From assembly GCA_947259915.1 (NCBI GenBank), contig CAMYOC010000001.1, positions 1-32,155 on the forward strand: a stretch of DNA of 32,155 bases. The letters run 5' to 3'. This stretch comes from an uncultured Gammaproteobacteria bacterium. GTDB lineage: Bacteria > Pseudomonadota > Gammaproteobacteria > Steroidobacterales > XN24. Below are positions 20,800-30,756 of the stretch, piece after piece; position 1 is the first letter of the stretch; the number at the start of each line of letters is the position of its first letter. A program made the position numbers and the translations under genes. The notes under the pieces were generated by a model. That model was not told the DNA's origin. It saw only the letters and a program-made list of their open reading frames with translations, and did no database searches.

Positions 20800-22650
20800 T
20801 CAGTCCAGCTCCAGCTTCTCGCGCCAGTCTTCTGCTTCCTGCCACAGCGGCTGCTCCTCTTTGAGCAGCAGGCAATCTTCCACCACCAGCGCGTCCATCT
20901 CGGTGCGCATAAAACAGCGGTAGGCGTCCTCCGGCGTACCGACGATGGGCTCGCCGCGGACGTTGAACGAGGTGTTCACCAGCACCGGGCAGCCGGTGCG
21001 GCTCTCGAAGGCCTTGAGCAATTTCCAGTAGCGCGGATTGGTGTCTTCGTGGACCGTTTGTATCCGCGCCGAGTTGTCCACATGGGTGACCGCCGGGATC
21101 TTCGATCGCGGCAGCTTGAGCCGGGCCAGCCCGGTCAACTCCGCATCCTGCGGACCGACTTCAATCCGCTGGTCTTCCGCCACGTCGGCCACGATCAGCA
21201 TGTATGGGCTCGGGCTGGTCTGTTCGAAATAATCGCCGACGCGCTCGGCCAGCACCGAGGGCGCGAACGGCCGGAACGACTCCCGATACTTGATCTTCAG
21301 ATTCATCACCGTCTGCATGTCGCGGTTACGCGGGTCGCCGACGATCGAGCGCCCGCCCAGTGCCCGTGGCCCGAACTCCATGCGGCCCTGGAACCAGCCG
21401 ATGACCTTGCCCGCCTCGAGCAGACCGGCAAGCTCGTCCATCAAAACCGGCTCGTCCAGCTCCCGGTATTTGGCGTCAAAGCCATCCAGCCCCGCGCGGA
21501 CTTCGGCGGCGGTAAAGACCGGTCCGAGATAGGACCCGGACATCGCGTCCGGCACGACCGGGGTGCGTGGTTGTTGCTCGTATTCGTGCCAGGCCAGCAA
21601 CGCCGCACCGAGCGCGCCACCGGCATCGCCGGCCGCCGGCTGCACCCAGATCTGATCAAACGGACCCTCGCGCAGCAACTTGCCGTTGGACACGCAATTG
21701 AGCGCCACGCCACCGGCCAGACACAGATTCTTTTCGCCAGTCTCGGCCTGCAGCGTCCTGGCCAGACGCAGCACGACCTCCTCGGTGACCACCTGCACCG
21801 ATGCGGCCAGATCCATCTCGCGCTGGGTGATGTCCGATTCCGGCAAACGCGGTGGCCCCTCGAACAAGGCGTCAAAGCGCGCGTTGGTCATGGTCAGACC
21901 GGTGCAGTAATTGAAATAGCTCATGTCGAGCCGGAAGGTGCCGTCGGGCTTGACGTCCATCAGCTCGTTAAAGATCCGGTCGCGAAAACGCGGCTCGCCA
22001 TAGGGCGCCAGACCCATCAGCTTGTACTCGCCGGAATTGACCTTGAAGCCGGTGTAATAGGTAAAGGCGGAGTAAAGCAGCCCGAGGGAGTGCGGGAAAT
22101 CGATCTCCCACAGGGGCTTCAATTCCGCGCCCTGGCCGAGCCAGGTCGAGCCCGTGGCCCATTCGCCGACACCGTCCAGACACATCACCGCCGCGCTCTC
22201 GAAGGGGCTGGGATAGAAAGCCGAGGCCGCGTGGGCCTGGTGATGCTCCGAGAACAGCAGTCGTGGCAGATCTTCTTTGTCGCAATCGCCGAGTTTGGCC
22301 AGCTCCAACTTTAGCGTGGACTTGAGGTAGAGCTTCTCCTTGAGCCAGATCGGCATCGCGGTAAGGAACGATTGCAGGCCCCGCGGCGTATAGGCGAGGT
22401 AAGTCTCAAGCAGTCGCTCGAACTTGATCAGCGGCTTGTCATAGAAGATCACGTGATCCAGATCGGTCAGGGCTAGACCGGCCTCTTCCAGACAGTAGCG
22501 GATAGCATTGGCCGGGAAATCCGGGTCATGTTTGCGCCGCGTAAAGCGCTCCTCCTGGGCCGCGGCCACGATCTGCCCGTCACGGACCAGCGCGGCCGCG
22601 CTATCGTGGTAATAGGCGGAGATTCCGAGGGTGGTAATGGAGTCGCTCAT
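20800..22650 (-). CDS. NodU/CmcH-family O-carbamoyltransferase
   Basis: 616 residues. These enzymes use carbamoyl phosphate and ATP to carbamoylate a hydroxyl group, through a carbamoyl-adenylate intermediate made in a Kae1-like domain. Visible features are GISAYYHDSAAAL (H15) at the start, HHQAHAASAF with the metal-binding HxxxH at 136-140, CLDGVGEW, GGVALNCVSNGKL, and the C-terminal domain with QGRMEFGPRALGGRSI and the end region LVNTSFNVRGEPI. The full length is normal. The acceptor could be a sugar of the neighbouring polysaccharide pathway, by analogy with nodulation-factor and antibiotic carbamoylation; the context supports a glycan but does not prove it. No convincing ribosome binding site precedes the ATG. 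Confidence 0.93.
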   Translation of the reverse strand: MSDSITTLGISAYYHDSAAALVRDGQIVAAAQEERFTRRKHDPDFPANAIRYCLEEAGLALTDLDHVIFYDKPLIKFERLLETYLAYTPRGLQSFLTAMPIWLKEKLYLKSTLKLELAKLGDCDKEDLPRLLFSEHHQAHAASAFYPSPFESAAVMCLDGVGEWATGSTWLGQGAELKPLWEIDFPHSLGLLYSAFTYYTGFKVNSGEYKLMGLAPYGEPRFRDRIFNELMDVKPDGTFRLDMSYFNYCTGLTMTNARFDALFEGPPRLPESDITQREMDLAASVQVVTEEVVLRLARTLQAETGEKNLCLAGGVALNCVSNGKLLREGPFDQIWVQPAAGDAGGALGAALLAWHEYEQQPRTPVVPDAMSGSYLGPVFTAAEVRAGLDGFDAKYRELDEPVLMDELAGLLEAGKVIGWFQGRMEFGPRALGGRSIVGDPRNRDMQTVMNLKIKYRESFRPFAPSVLAERVGDYFEQTSPSPYMLIVADVAEDQRIEVGPQDAELTGLARLKLPRSKIPAVTHVDNSARIQTVHEDTNPRYWKLLKAFESRTGCPVLVNTSFNVRGEPIVGTPEDAYRCFMRTEMDALVVEDCLLLKEEQPLWQEAEDWREKLELD

Positions 22651-22713
22651 GATCGGGGGCGTATGGTGCCTGCAGGGGGCTCTTGGCTCAAGCCGGGGCG
22701 GGCGGTGTGCCGC

Positions 22714-24072
22714 TTATTGTGTCTTATCGAGCAGAGCAAGGATCTCGGCCGTGTGCGCCTCCATCAGTGCCTGGTCAGCGCGAGATTCGACGTTCAGACG
22801 CACCAGCGGCTCAGTATTGGAACAGCGCAGGTTGAAACGCCAATCGTCAAACGCCATGGACAGACCGTCGACAAAAGCCAGTGACCTCGCCTCGGCCTCA
22901 TAGCGCTCACGGATCTGTTCCAGCGCTGCGGCCGGGTCGGCGATCTCGCGGTTGATCTCGCCGCTGGCCGGGAAAGCCTCCATCCGCTCGGCCAGCATCG
23001 CCGACAGCGGTCGGTCGCTGCGCGAGATTAGCTCCGCGACCAGCAGCCAGGGGATCATGCCCGAGTCGCAGTAGGCAAAATCCCGGAAATAGTGATGGGC
23101 GCTCATCTCGCCACCGTAGACCGCGTCTTCGAGCCGCATCCGTTCCTTGATAAACGCATGCCCGGTCTTGCTCTCAACCGGCGACCCGCCGTGACGCTCG
23201 ACGATGTCGATGGTGTTCCAGGTCAGCCGCGGATCGTGGACGATCTTCGATCCCGGGTGCTTGACCAGGAAAGCTTCAGCCAGCAGACCGACGATGTAAT
23301 AGCCCTCGATAAACCGGCCCTGCTCGTCGAACAGGAAACAGCGATCAAAGTCACCATCCCAGGCGATACCAAAATCGGCGCCGTCGTCGATCACGGCCTG
23401 TGATGTGGCGCCACGGTTCTCCGGCAACAGCGGGTTGGGGATACCGTGGGGGAAAGTACCGTCGGGCTCATGATGGATCTTTATGAACTCAAACGGCAGA
23501 TGCCGCTCGAGCCGGTCGATGACGAGACCGGCGCCGCCGTTGCCGGCGTTGACGACTATCTTCAGCGGCTTGAGCGCATCCCGCTCGACATAGCTCAGCA
23601 GGTGGTCCACATAGGCGGCCGAGGGATCAAAGCGCCGCATCCGTCCGGGTCGGGCGGCCGGTTCGAACTCGCCCTGCTCCGCCAGATGGCGGATCTCGTC
23701 CAGCCCGGAATCGCCGCTGATCGGACGACTTCCCTCGCGCACAAACTTCATGCCGTTAAAGTCGGCCGGGTTGTGGCTGGCGGTGACCATGATGCCGCCA
23801 TCGGCGGCCAGATGAGAGGTCGCGAAATAGACTTCTTCGGTGCCGCACAGGCCGATATCCAGCACATCCGCGCCGCCGTCGGTGAGACCGGCGGCCAGCG
23901 CGTTGGCCATGGCCGGACTGCTCAAGCGGATATCGCGGCCGACCACCACCTTGCGCGGGTTCAGTGCCGCCACGAAAGCCCGGCCGATCCGCCGGGCCAC
24001 GTCCTGATCCAGCTGGTCCGGGATCCGCCCGCGGACGTCATAGGCCTTGAAACAGCTGAGTTGCCGGAACAC
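22714..24072 (-). CDS. manB: Phosphomannomutase/phosphoglucomutase
   Basis: 452 residues. The GTG at 24072 is preceded by GGGGGGAG and begins directly with [18 protein letters not shown]; the ATG at 24111 has no ribosome binding site. The catalytic phosphoserine is S99 in TASHNP (97-102), the metal loop is DGDFDR, and the sugar- and phosphate-binding loops GEMSAHHYF and [10 protein letters not shown] are present. It converts mannose-6-phosphate to mannose-1-phosphate (and often glucose-6-phosphate to glucose-1-phosphate) in the cytoplasm, feeding the next enzyme. It lies downstream of manC and in the same direction, so it is probably one operon. Confidence 0.94.
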   Translation of the reverse strand: MFRQLSCFKAYDVRGRIPDQLDQDVARRIGRAFVAALNPRKVVVGRDIRLSSPAMANALAAGLTDGGADVLDIGLCGTEEVYFATSHLAADGGIMVTASHNPADFNGMKFVREGSRPISGDSGLDEIRHLAEQGEFEPAARPGRMRRFDPSAAYVDHLLSYVERDALKPLKIVVNAGNGGAGLVIDRLERHLPFEFIKIHHEPDGTFPHGIPNPLLPENRGATSQAVIDDGADFGIAWDGDFDRCFLFDEQGRFIEGYYIVGLLAEAFLVKHPGSKIVHDPRLTWNTIDIVERHGGSPVESKTGHAFIKERMRLEDAVYGGEMSAHHYFRDFAYCDSGMIPWLLVAELISRSDRPLSAMLAERMEAFPASGEINREIADPAAALEQIRERYEAEARSLAFVDGLSMAFDDWRFNLRCSNTEPLVRLNVESRADQALMEAHTAEILALLDKTQ

Positions 24073-24167
24073 GACACTCCCCCCGTGTAGTGCGGCGCGT
24101 TTGAACCCCATTGTCGCACGTTGCCCGTCGGCGACAACAGTTGTCGCCCGGACCCGTGCGTGCGGCG

Positions 24168-25613
24168 TTATTCCTGGTTTTTCGAATCGTCCGAGCCGTT
24201 GCCGACACGGCCGTAGGTATCTTCAAAACGCACAATATCGTCTTCACCCAGATAAGCGCCGGACTGAACCTCAATCAGATGCAGCGGCATCTTGCCCGGG
24301 TTCTCCAGACGATGGGTGGTGCCCATCGGGATATAGGTGGATTCGTTTTCGCCGAGCAGGAATTCATCCTCGCCGCGGGTCACCCGCGCGGTACCCTCGA
24401 CCACGATCCAGTGCTCGGCGCGGTGATGATGCATCTGCAGCGACAACACCGCACCGGGTTTGACCGTGATGCGCTTGACCTGGAAACGGTCGCCGTGATC
24501 GATACCGTCATAGCTGCCCCAGGGACGGAATACCTCCCGGTGCAGCGCGGTTTCGCCGCGGCCGCTGCGCTTTAGCGCCTCAACCAGCTTCTTGACGTCC
24601 TGACCACGATCCTTTGGCGCCACCAGCACCGCGTCCTTGGTCTCGACCACGATACAGTCATCCAGACCCACCGTTGCGAGCAGGCGGTCCGAGGCATACA
24701 GGTAGCAGTTGCGCGTGTCCTCGACCAGCACGTCGCCGACCTTAACGTTGCCGGCGGCGTCCTTGTCCGAAACCTGATGCAGCGAACTCCAGGAACCGAC
24801 GTCACTCCAGCCGGCATCCAGCGGCACCACCATGGCGGCGTCGGTCTTCTCCATCACCGCGTAGTCTATGGAATCTGCCGGACAGGCTGCGAACGCCTCG
24901 TCACCGAGACGGATAAAATCGAGGTCAGATTTGGCCTGAGCCACCGCATCGACGCAGGATGAAACCATATCGGCGTCAAAGCGGCGCAGTTCCTCGATAT
25001 AGCGGGACGCACGGAACATAAACATACCGCTGTTCCAGAAGTAGTCGCCCGAGGCGCAGTATTTCTCAGCGGCCCCGGCGTCGGGCTTCTCGACAAACTC
25101 GGCCACGGCCGACGGCCCGTCTTTGCTCTCGGCGCGGATATACCCATACCCGGTTTCCGGGCGATCCGGGACGATACCGAAAGTCACCAGGGCGCCGTCC
25201 CGGGCCAGTTTCTCGCCGGCCCGGATGGCCGTGTGAAACGCCGCCACGTCACGGATCACATGATCGGCAGGCAGGACCAGCAGAACCGGATCCTCGCCTT
25301 GTTCGCCCTGCTCCAGGGCCCGGGCCGCGGCCACCGCGGCTGCCGGCGCGGTATTACGGCCTTCTGGCTCCAGCAGAATTGCCGCGGGTTCTACGTCGAT
25401 ACGCCGCAGCTGCTCGGCCACCAGAAAACGGTGCTCCTGGTTGCAGACGATCACCGGCGGCGCCAGACCGGGCAGGCCCTTCAGGCGCATCAGCGTGTCC
25501 TGAATCATCGTCCGCTCACCGACCAGCGGCAGCAGTTGCTTCGGGTAGAGCTCGCGGGACAGTGGCCACAAGCGTGATCCGGAACCACCAGAAAGAATAA
25601 CAGGAACAATCAC
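24168..25613 (-). CDS. manC: Mannose-1-phosphate guanylyltransferase / mannose-6-phosphate isomerase
   Basis: 481 residues, bifunctional type II enzyme. The N-terminal nucleotidyltransferase has GGSGSRLWP (9-17) and [19 protein letters not shown] and the DVGSWSSLH segment follow. The C-terminal cupin carries the isomerase signature [24 protein letters not shown] and the ending [11 protein letters not shown]. It makes GDP-mannose from mannose-1-phosphate and GTP and can supply mannose-6-phosphate from fructose-6-phosphate. The start is a GTG at 25613 with AAGAAGG 8 bases upstream. GDP-mannose is a precursor for capsule, O-antigen or exopolysaccharide. Confidence 0.95.
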   Translation of the reverse strand: MIVPVILSGGSGSRLWPLSRELYPKQLLPLVGERTMIQDTLMRLKGLPGLAPPVIVCNQEHRFLVAEQLRRIDVEPAAILLEPEGRNTAPAAAVAAARALEQGEQGEDPVLLVLPADHVIRDVAAFHTAIRAGEKLARDGALVTFGIVPDRPETGYGYIRAESKDGPSAVAEFVEKPDAGAAEKYCASGDYFWNSGMFMFRASRYIEELRRFDADMVSSCVDAVAQAKSDLDFIRLGDEAFAACPADSIDYAVMEKTDAAMVVPLDAGWSDVGSWSSLHQVSDKDAAGNVKVGDVLVEDTRNCYLYASDRLLATVGLDDCIVVETKDAVLVAPKDRGQDVKKLVEALKRSGRGETALHREVFRPWGSYDGIDHGDRFQVKRITVKPGAVLSLQMHHHRAEHWIVVEGTARVTRGEDEFLLGENESTYIPMGTTHRLENPGKMPLHLIEVQSGAYLGEDDIVRFEDTYGRVGNGSDDSKNQE

Positions 25614-25694
25614 TTGGATGACCTTCTTAATCCAGTTAGATGACTTCCCAGTCTAGTCGAGATTTGCCGCTAACGCCAAGCGGGAGTTCACAAT

Positions 25695-26956
25695 TCAGGT
25701 CGATGCAATCGAGTCACCACGGCCGATCGCGTAATAGGTAAAGCCATGCGGCCGCACCATCGCCAGGTCGTAAAGATTGCGGCCGTCGAAAATCACCGGG
25801 TGCTTGAGCAGTGTCTTGATGCGGCTGAAATCCGGGCTGCGGAACTCCCGCCATTCGGTGACGATGGCGAGTACATCGGCGCCGTCGATCGCGTCGTCCG
25901 CCGACTCGCAGAGCGTCAGATCCGACCGCTCGCCATAGATGCGCGCGGCCTCATCGCTGGCGACCGGATCGTACGCACGCACCGACGCACCCGCCTCCCA
26001 CAGCGTTTCCATCAGCACGCGGCTGGAAGCCTCACGCATATCGTCGGTATCGGGTTTGAACGCGAGCCCCCAGAGGGCCACCACCTTGCCCGTGAGATCG
26101 CCGTCGAAATACGCATGGATCTTGTCGAACAACACCCCGCCTTGACGTCTTTCGGGAAGCACGAGCCGCCATAGCCGCAGCCCGGGTAGATAAAGTGATA
26201 CCCGATCCGCGGGTCCGACCCGATACCGATACGCACCTGTTCGATGTCGGCGCCTACCCGTTCGGCCACGTTGGCCAGCTCGTTCATAAAGCTGATCTTG
26301 GTGGCCAGCATGGCGTTGGCAGCATATTTGGTCAGCTCCGCCGAACGGATATCCATCGCGATCAAACGGTCACGGCTACGGTTGAACGGCTCGTAGAGCA
26401 GGCGGAGCAGCTCGGTGACCCGGGGATTGTCGGTACCGACAATGATCCGATCGGGACGCATAAAGTCTTCGAGCGCGGCACCCTCCTTGAGGAATTCGGG
26501 GTTAGAGACCACGTCGAATTCCAGATCCACGCCGCGGTTCTTGATCGAGGCCGCGACCTCGTCCCTCACCCGGTCTGCGGTCCCCACGGGCACGGTGGAT
26601 TTGTCGATGATGATCCGGTACTCGTCCATATGCTCGCCGACGCTGCGCGCCACGGCCACCACATGCTGCAGGTCCGCCGAACCGTCCTCGTCCGGCGGCG
26701 TACCGACCGCGATAAACTGGAACAGACCATGGTCCACACCGGACTTGATGTCGGTCGTGAACTGGAGGCGCCCGGCCTCGTGGTTGCGTTTGACCACATC
26801 GTCGAGCCCCGGCTCATAGATCGGGATCTCGCCCTTGCTCAGGCGCTCGACTTTGCCGGCGTCGATATCCACGCAGACGACATGGTTGCCGACATCTGCC
26901 AGACAGGCGCCCGTGACCAGGCCGACATAGCCGGATCCAAATACCGTGATTTTCAA
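25695..26956 (-). pseudogene. ugd: UDP-glucose 6-dehydrogenase, broken by deletion and frameshift
   Basis: The enzyme oxidises UDP-glucose to UDP-glucuronate with two NAD+. The start is TTG at 26956 (GGAGG upstream) and the NAD-binding GSGYVGL is at residues 7-13. The catalytic Cys is C266 in [12 protein letters not shown]. Right after FPKDVKA (about 26138) the frame is lost; the other frame continues with [34 protein letters not shown] and a normal end at 25695. In intact relatives about 28 residues (a helix with LEAVEAVNERQK) lie between these two parts. The span is 1262 bases, two over a multiple of three, so about 85 bases are missing. This removes part of the domain-linking helix, and the encoded protein would be truncated at about 314 residues and very likely inactive. 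Assembly collapse is the alternative. Confidence 0.88.
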
Positions 26957-27040
26957 CTGGAACCTCCGAGGATCGAACGCAAAACGAAGCTCAAGAGAGG
27001 GATTTTAGCCCGGAACCGGTCGGAAAACCGGACCTGGGTC

Positions 27041-29002
27041 TCAGGCTATCTCGTCACCGTCCTGGCGCCGCGTCGGCAGCGACACGACCGAGCCGGAGCG
27101 GGCCGCCACCGGATGGCTGGCGCGCCAGACCCGGTCGACCAGACCGCCGGGGGGCATGTATTCATCGACCGTGTCCCTGAGCACCTCGGACATCATCTCG
27201 CAGTTGTGATCCCGGATCGCGGTCTCAAGATTGCGGATCGCCACCTCGATGGCTGACCACGAGACCGAGTGTTCCTTCGCCCGCCAGATCCGCTCGTGCT
27301 CGGTCCCGGTGGCATTGCCACTGATCAGCAGTTCCTCATAGAGCTTCTCCGCCGGCCGCAGGCCTGTATACCGGATCTCGATATCGCCATCCGGATTGTT
27401 CTCGTCAGCGACCTCGAGACCCATCAGCCGGATCATCTTGCGGGCCAGATCGTCGATCTTGACCGGCTTGCCCATATCCAGCAGGAAGACCTCGCCACCC
27501 TGCGCCATGGCCCCGGCCTGGATCACCAGCTGAGCCGCCTCGGGGATGGTCATGAAGTAGCGGACAATATCCCGGTGAGTCACGGTGACCGGACCGCCGT
27601 CACGGATCTGCTCGCGAAACAATGGCACCACCGAGCCCGAGGACTCCAGGACGTTGCCAAAGCGGACCATGCAGGCCCTCATCTGACTGCCGCGCGCGAC
27701 AATACCTTGCAGCAGCATCTCGGCGAACCGCTTGGTGGCACCCATCACGTTGGTGGGATTGACCGCCTTGTCGGTCGAGATAAGCACAAAGTTGTCGACG
27801 CCCGCCTTCTCGGCAGCCAGCGCGGTTCTCAACGTTCCGAAGATGTTGTTTTGCACACCCGCTGACATGTTGTACTCGACCAGGGGCACGTGTTTGTAGG
27901 CCGCAGCGTGATAGACGGTGCTGACATGGAATGAGCGCAGCATGCGCTCGAGGTATGGCTGATCAAGCACCGAACCGAGGATCGGCAGCAGCTCGACTGT
28001 CAGATCGCGATCTTCGATGATGCTGCGCAACTCGCGTTCGATGCCGTATAGCGCGAGTTCAGATCGTTCAAGCATGATGAGACGGGTTGGCTTCTGACGC
28101 ACGATCTGTCTGCACAGCTCTGAACCGATCGAGCCGCCGGCGCCGGTGACCAGCACACTGCGATTTTCTATGCAGGCGTTGAACAGATCGGGCCGCGGCG
28201 GCACCGGGTCTCGTCCTAGCAGGTCTTCTACTTCGACCTCTCGCAATTCATCCAGGCGGGCGCGCCCCGAGACCAGGTCATGGATATCGGGCGGTTTGTG
28301 CTCGAGCTGACGCAGGACCGCCCGTCTGCGGCGCCGTGAGGATGAAGGCATGGCGAGCAGCAGACGATCGACGTTTTGCTCCGCCAGCAACTTGGGCAAG
28401 TCCGCCGGCGAGCGGACCCGGACCCCACTCACAACGCTGCCGTGCATAGCACGAGAATCGTCAACAAAAGCAACAGGCACGCACTCGTTACTACTCAAGA
28501 GTACGTTGGCAAGTCGGGCTCCTGCGGCCCCGGCGCCGTAGATAATTACATTTTCCGTATCCCCGCCCAGGCGATGCAGGAAATCCCGCATAAGGAAACG
28601 AGACCCGGCCACGTAGAGAATGCCGAAGGCCCAATACACCGGCACCGCCCCGATTGGCATCGGACCTCTCGTGACAGAGAAGACCAGAAGGATGGCCGCG
28701 CTCAACGAAACGCCAAGAACCACGGAGAGAATCGCCCGACTACGCAGAAAACGGACAACAGCCCGGTACAGCCCCAGGGCCCAGAAAACCGGGACAGCAA
28801 GCATCGCTGCTGTGAAAATCACTGCCCAAGGAATCGAGCTCGATTGAGCGCCAGACCCAGCGGTCGCGGCGAAAGCAGATAGCAGAGCTAAGGAGATAAA
28901 GAAAAGGTCGCTGACAATCATCAGCAGCCTCTTGGCCAACCTCGGCAGATTTATCAGGTACGCGCGCGTTTTGTTGCCGAGCTCGTCCAGACTGAGCTGC
29001 AT
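27041..29002 (-). CDS. wbpM: WbpM/CapD-type membrane nucleotide-sugar 4,6-dehydratase
   Basis: 653 residues. An N-terminal membrane part of about four helices (20-150) is followed by two Rossmann domains: a degenerate CoA/NAD-like fold with VIIYGAGAAGARLA, and a short-chain dehydrogenase fold with VLVTGAGGSIGSELC. The active-site region STDKAVNPTNVMGATKR has Met in the usual Tyr position, the Ser-Met-Lys triad known from WbpM-like UDP-GlcNAc 4,6-dehydratases, and AYKHVPLVEYN and GLRPAEKLYEELL are conserved. The product 4-keto-6-deoxy sugar starts synthesis of rare deoxyamino sugars of O-antigen. The ATG has GGAGG 8 bases upstream. Confidence 0.92.
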   Translation of the reverse strand: MQLSLDELGNKTRAYLINLPRLAKRLLMIVSDLFFISLALLSAFAATAGSGAQSSSIPWAVIFTAAMLAVPVFWALGLYRAVVRFLRSRAILSVVLGVSLSAAILLVFSVTRGPMPIGAVPVYWAFGILYVAGSRFLMRDFLHRLGGDTENVIIYGAGAAGARLANVLLSSNECVPVAFVDDSRAMHGSVVSGVRVRSPADLPKLLAEQNVDRLLLAMPSSSRRRRRAVLRQLEHKPPDIHDLVSGRARLDELREVEVEDLLGRDPVPPRPDLFNACIENRSVLVTGAGGSIGSELCRQIVRQKPTRLIMLERSELALYGIERELRSIIEDRDLTVELLPILGSVLDQPYLERMLRSFHVSTVYHAAAYKHVPLVEYNMSAGVQNNIFGTLRTALAAEKAGVDNFVLISTDKAVNPTNVMGATKRFAEMLLQGIVARGSQMRACMVRFGNVLESSGSVVPLFREQIRDGGPVTVTHRDIVRYFMTIPEAAQLVIQAGAMAQGGEVFLLDMGKPVKIDDLARKMIRLMGLEVADENNPDGDIEIRYTGLRPAEKLYEELLISGNATGTEHERIWRAKEHSVSWSAIEVAIRNLETAIRDHNCEMMSEVLRDTVDEYMPPGGLVDRVWRASHPVAARSGSVVSLPTRRQDGDEIA

Positions 29003-29050
29003 TGCCTCGCCTCCGGTTCAATTCGCTGGGAGTGTCCCAAACATATGTAA

Positions 29051-29080
29051 AATATGCAATTAGTTTTGCTTATATGGCAA
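29051..29080 (-). promoter_or_regulatory. Possible sigma70 promoter of the WbpM-type gene
   Basis: On the minus strand TTGCCA (29075-29080, five of six) is followed after 18 bases by CATATT (29051-29056, four of six), 49 bases before the ATG. The region is AT-rich, unlike its surroundings. A second AT-rich stretch just downstream could serve instead. Confidence 0.4.
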
Positions 29081-29656
29081 TGGGACCCGATTTTATGACC
29101 AGTCTATATATCGGCGGCCTTCTGATCGACTCTCATTCCTGCCTGGGACCTATGCCCCTTTCTTTTTCTCAAGGACTAGCGGAGACAAACCTTGGTTCAT
29201 CCGGAATGTGCCCCGACAGGCGAATCAGTCGTTGAGCCCAGAATCCCGGTCACCCCCTGTCTTTTCGTGTCGTCTCGCACGCGCGTTGACGGCTGTCTTG
29301 AAAGTCTCCCTATTCCGGGGAGAATCACGGCGCCATGCTGCCCATCAGTTGAGATACTTCATAGCATCCCGTGCTCGAGACTCGGCGTCTCCACGAGCCT
29401 CCTCGGCTTACCTATTTACCGCAGGAGGCTATTTGAGACGCCCAACATCCGTAGTCCCTGGGAGCTTGAGATGGCAATCCTCCAAATGGACCGATTGCGA
29501 GGCCTGATCCACAGGAAAATAGGCGATGGTCCTGCCTTGGCAGAGAATCTTCGGACGTCATCGGCACATTCCGTCCAAGAGTAGATGTCAATTTAACCCC
29601 CGGTTGTTCGTTTGGTCTGAGACGCGTTTGAGATCAAGGAGTCAAGACCTGTTCCG

Positions 29657-29686
29657 TTGACGTTCTAGCTGTGTGCTCAGTAGTAT
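29657..29686 (+). promoter_or_regulatory. Possible sigma70 promoter of wzz
   Basis: TTGACG (29657-29662, five of six consensus bases) and TAGTAT (29681-29686, four of six) are separated by 18 bases. It would leave a leader of nearly 200 bases before the wzz ATG, as often found upstream of polysaccharide operons. No experimental support. Confidence 0.35.
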
Positions 29687-29886
29687 CCAACGCAGGCAGG
29701 CAAGACAAGTCGCCTTGGAGCCATTATCATCGGTGGTTTGGTCGAAGGCCCTCCCGAAATCGCAGATACACGGAACTCTACTATGCGTTGGCAGCCAGGG
29801 GATTGGCCGGCCTCCTTCTTCCTATCGGATCCTAACTGGTTAAGGGAATACAGCAGTCAAAGCTCGGAAACGAGGACGGCATTTCG

Positions 29887-30756
29887 ATGAGCAAAGCGCC
29901 TGATGCAAACGACGTAAGAGCCGAATACACGCTGCTGGATCTTTGGAGGGTCGTATGGCGAGATCGGTGGTTGGTGCTGTTGATCACTGTCAGCATAACT
30001 CTAGCAGCTACGACGTATTCGTTAATGGCTACCCAGTGGTACCGGGCGCATGCTGTATTGATGTTCGCCGACGAGGGGCTCCAGCCCGGCCTTGGTAGAC
30101 AACTAGGCGGCCTTGCGGCTCTGGCCGGCCTCAATAATCTCGATGGGGGCAGCAGCCGCGGGGAAGCCCTGGCGGTGCTGCGTTCTCGCGATTTCGCCGG
30201 CGAGTTTATTCGCGCCAATGATCTCTTGACGACATTTGCGAAGTTCCCGGAAGGCGCAAGTGTCGAAGCACTCGAAACTGAGTCAGTCTCTAGCATCGAC
30301 ATTCGGGATGCCGTCAGATTTTTCCACGAAAATGTGCTGGGCATACAGGAAGATCGCAACACCGGGCAAATCACGCTCAGCATCTACTGGACGGACCCGA
30401 ACATCGCCTCCATTTGGGCTGCGGAGCTGATTAGCCAGATCAACGGAAGGATGCGCGACCGTGCTCTCCGCGAAGCCGAGGCTAATGTGTCTTTTCTCAC
30501 ACAAGAGCTGTCGGAAAATAGCATCGTGACACTGCAGCAATCCATTGGCAATTTGCTGCAGAACGAGTTGCAAAAACTCATGCTGGCCCGGGGCAATGAT
30601 GAATTTGCGTTCCGGGTCATTGATCCTCCCGAACCGCCCGATAAGAGAGCCCGGCCGAGAAGAACGCTGATTGTTGTCACCGCTTTTCTGCTTGCTGGCA
30701 TGCTCTCGCTATTTGTTGTGTTTGTGCGTCACGCCCTTCGAGATTCAACCCGTTGA
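29887..30756 (+). CDS. wzz: Wzz-type chain-length determinant protein
   Basis: 289 residues. One membrane helix near the N-terminus (about 29-48, LVLLITVSITLAATTYSL), a periplasmic domain of about 210 residues with conserved features (LAALAGLNNLDGG, EALAVLRSRDFAGEFI, LSIYWTDPNIASIWAAELI), a coiled-coil stretch, and a second helix (about 262-282) preceded by the Pro-rich motif DPPEPPDKRARPRR. This is the topology of polysaccharide co-polymerases that set the length of O-antigen or exopolysaccharide chains together with Wzy or an ABC export system. No C-terminal tyrosine-kinase domain is present, so it belongs to the simple Wzz type. Confidence 0.92.
   Translation: MSKAPDANDVRAEYTLLDLWRVVWRDRWLVLLITVSITLAATTYSLMATQWYRAHAVLMFADEGLQPGLGRQLGGLAALAGLNNLDGGSSRGEALAVLRSRDFAGEFIRANDLLTTFAKFPEGASVEALETESVSSIDIRDAVRFFHENVLGIQEDRNTGQITLSIYWTDPNIASIWAAELISQINGRMRDRALREAEANVSFLTQELSENSIVTLQQSIGNLLQNELQKLMLARGNDEFAFRVIDPPEPPDKRARPRRTLIVVTAFLLAGMLSLFVVFVRHALRDSTR

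Larger units (their letters stand above)
29003..29886. other. Gene-free divergent regulatory region
   Basis: 884 bases with no supported gene. It holds the start-proximal promoter of the WbpM-type gene at the left end, a possible promoter for wzz at 29657-29686, and a small inverted repeat at 29377-29391 (GAGAC/GTCTC). The base composition looks lower in GC than the flanking genes. Short open frames here (up to 130 codons) have no ribosome binding sites and no recognisable protein signature. Toward the right, AGCCAGGGG at 29793-29801 recalls part of a JUMPstart element, but the ops core GGCGGTAGC is absent. Confidence 0.6.

Noticed and set aside
20699..20800. 33-codon frame bridging the carbamoyltransferase stop and the SxtJ start
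   Set aside because: The overlaps (TGATG and ATGA) look like translational coupling, but the peptide has no motif or membrane helix, and there is no ribosome binding site; it may serve only as a leader, so I did not call it a gene.
20788..22314. Open frame of 508 codons on the plus strand
   Set aside because: It lies opposite the well-supported carbamoyltransferase; the protein has no recognised motif. Long antisense frames are expected in GC-rich genes. The same holds for 4963-6201, 6636-7874, 1670-2350, 9795-10865 and 12369-12845.
29790..29805. JUMPstart/ops element before wzz
   Set aside because: Only AGCCAGGGG fits; the ops core GGCGGTAGC is missing.
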